From: Parcubacteria group bacterium
GTDB lineage: Bacteria > Patescibacteriota > Minisyncoccia > Minisyncoccales > JAGUVE01
Direction: 5' to 3'
DNA length: 8,049 bases
Assembly (NCBI GenBank): GCA_020063075.1
Contig: JAGUVE010000001.1
Location: forward strand, 1-8,049
Shown: positions 6,880 to 8,049 of the stretch, in pieces
Layout of the letters: every line of letters starts with the position of its first letter
Position numbering within the stretch: position 1 is the first letter of the stretch
The notes under the pieces: model-generated
Told to the model about the DNA's origin: nothing
Seen by the model: only the letters and a program-made list of their open reading frames with translations
Databases searched by the model: none
Position numbers and translations under genes: made by a program

Positions 6880-8049
6880 ATTTTGGTATTTGATAATAAT
6901 GACCGCTGATTCCTCTTTTTACTAATCGCGTTAAAATAGATATAATTTATAAATTTATAAACAAAATCAAAAGAAATTCTCTTCCTGCCGTTGTCGCGAT
7001 AATTAGTCAGAAAAAGAGACGAATGTTTTTCCCTCATCTCGTTTATCTCGCGATTAAAAATATCTATAATTTTCTTTTGCGCCGTAATGGGTATTTTATC
7101 TTTAAAAATAAGATATACCATGTGGCGGGAAGTTTCCTTGCTTACCAAACAATAAATTCCATATTTTCTCACATCTTCAAGTGCGATTTTCCCTTTTTCA
7201 GTACCGCTATCAATGGCTTTCAAAAGAATTATATTTGATTTTATATCGTCAAATAAATTTTTGGATACTTTTATTGTTCCTATATTTTTAATATGGTTGA
7301 AAGCGGCGGGCATTTCTATCAAACCCCGCTTTAATGAAGCATCATTCCCGGTTAATCTGCGGATTCCAAGTTCGTTTCTCTGATTTTTAATGATTTTTAA
7401 AAACTCGCCATTTATAGTCCATGAAAAATCTTTTTTCAATTTTATATTGATAACTTTATCTCCGGGATAAATATGGGTCTTGATACTAAACTTATCATTA
7501 AAATAATTGCTTTTTTTTCTGTAATAAAAAGCTATAACATTATAAGTCGTGTCGGGAAAAACTTGATGTCTGAAATAATTCATTTCAATAATTTCAAATT
7601 TACTGAAAAATATATCTCTAATTTTCCTTGAATTTTCCGCTGAGAGAAAGTTGATGGGAACTATCACGATTCCCTCGTCGCTATTAAGTATAGAAAATAA
7701 GGATATCTGGTATAAATCTTCAAAATTATTTTTATCAAAATAATGTTTTTTTATTTCAGAATTAGCTTTATTGATATTTAAATAAGGAGGGTTGGTTAAA
7801 ACAAAATTATATTTTAGCGGATTTTTTATAGAATCGTTATAAAAAACATTTTTGTTATCAATATATCTTTTATCAATATCGTAGCCAATTGCGCTTTTTA
7901 CGCCTTGCTGTTTTGCCCACAAAATTAAATCTCCGCTCCCGGCAAAAGGGTCTACAACGTCTCCTCCTTTAACAAATTTTTCTAAACCATTCAAAATATA
8001 ATCTGAATTTTTGGTGAAAAATTGGCCTAATTGTTTTTTGGTTTCCGAG
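6876..8049 (-). CDS. N6-adenine DNA methyltransferase (gamma type), 5' end cut by the window edge
   Basis: This enzyme transfers a methyl group from S-adenosylmethionine to adenine in DNA and protects the host from the adjacent restriction enzyme. The frame is open from the right edge. The first visible residues, SETKKQLGQFFTKNSDYI, include motif X (GQFFT). Motif I is VVDPFAGSGDL, the acidic motif II is IGYDID, and motif IV is TNPPYL, which marks an amino-methyltransferase and here adenine. Motif X first and the long variable region after the catalytic core define the gamma order. That C-terminal region (from about IRRLTGNDASLKRG) should be the target recognition domain. A TTG at 7994 could pass as a start, but it would remove motif X. 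The true start lies beyond 8049, probably close by. About 390 residues are visible; the stop overlaps the endonuclease start. Confidence 0.9.
   Translation of the reverse strand, partial: SETKKQLGQFFTKNSDYILNGLEKFVKGGDVVDPFAGSGDLILWAKQQGVKSAIGYDIDKRYIDNKNVFYNDSIKNPLKYNFVLTNPPYLNINKANSEIKKHYFDKNNFEDLYQISLFSILNSDEGIVIVPINFLSAENSRKIRDIFFSKFEIIEMNYFRHQVFPDTTYNVIAFYYRKKSNYFNDKFSIKTHIYPGDKVINIKLKKDFSWTINGEFLKIIKNQRNELGIRRLTGNDASLKRGLIEMPAAFNHIKNIGTIKVSKNLFDDIKSNIILLKAIDSGTEKGKIALEDVRKYGIYCLVSKETSRHMVYLIFKDKIPITAQKKIIDIFNREINEMREKHSSLFLTNYRDNGRKRISFDFVYKFINYIYFNAISKKRNQRSLLSNTKI

Noticed and set aside
7023..7238. + strand 71-codon frame opposite the methyltransferase
   Set aside because: It is short, has no ribosome site and is fully covered by the methyltransferase recognition region on the other strand.

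Overview
The window looks like a piece of a small-genome bacterium, most likely of the Candidate Phyla Radiation (Patescibacteria, Parcubacteria-like). This is an inference from a very compact Mfd, a LigA that departs from the E. coli-type consensus at two conserved positions, A+T-rich sequence and tight gene packing. Two full-length conserved genes read through without internal TGA, so TGA is a stop here. That argues against the Gracilibacteria/SR1 code, in which TGA encodes glycine.

Left part (about 1-4087): two DNA-repair and replication genes stand tail to tail. On the + strand is a 655-residue transcription-repair coupling factor (Mfd). It keeps the UvrA-binding region, the RNA polymerase interaction domain and the full translocase motor, but lacks the usual N-terminal domain 1a, most of the linker region and the C-terminal domain 7. 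On the - strand is a full-length NAD+-dependent DNA ligase (ligA, 685 aa). The stop codons of the two genes overlap.

Middle (4088-4208): a short intergenic region carries a strong hairpin that should end the operon coming from the right. It also contains the upstream region of ligA.

Right part (4209-8049): five genes in a row on the - strand, visibly more A+T-rich than mfd/ligA. In transcription order they are a gamma-type N6-adenine DNA methyltransferase cut by the right edge, a PD-(D/E)XK type II restriction endonuclease coupled to it by an ATGA overlap, an unrecognised 193-aa protein starting at TTG, an unrecognised 201-aa protein with a plausible second PD-(D/E)XK site, and a NYN-domain (LabA/DUF88-like) predicted RNase. 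The layout suggests a restriction-modification operon with accessory genes, probably acquired horizontally. The methyltransferase protects self DNA and the endonuclease cuts unmodified DNA; the roles of the last three genes are open. The most original content is the cassette at 4209-6036, with two candidate nucleases and one unknown protein behind a conventional R-M pair.

No tRNA, rRNA, CRISPR array, IS element or transposase was seen, and no gene-free stretch exceeds 300 bases.
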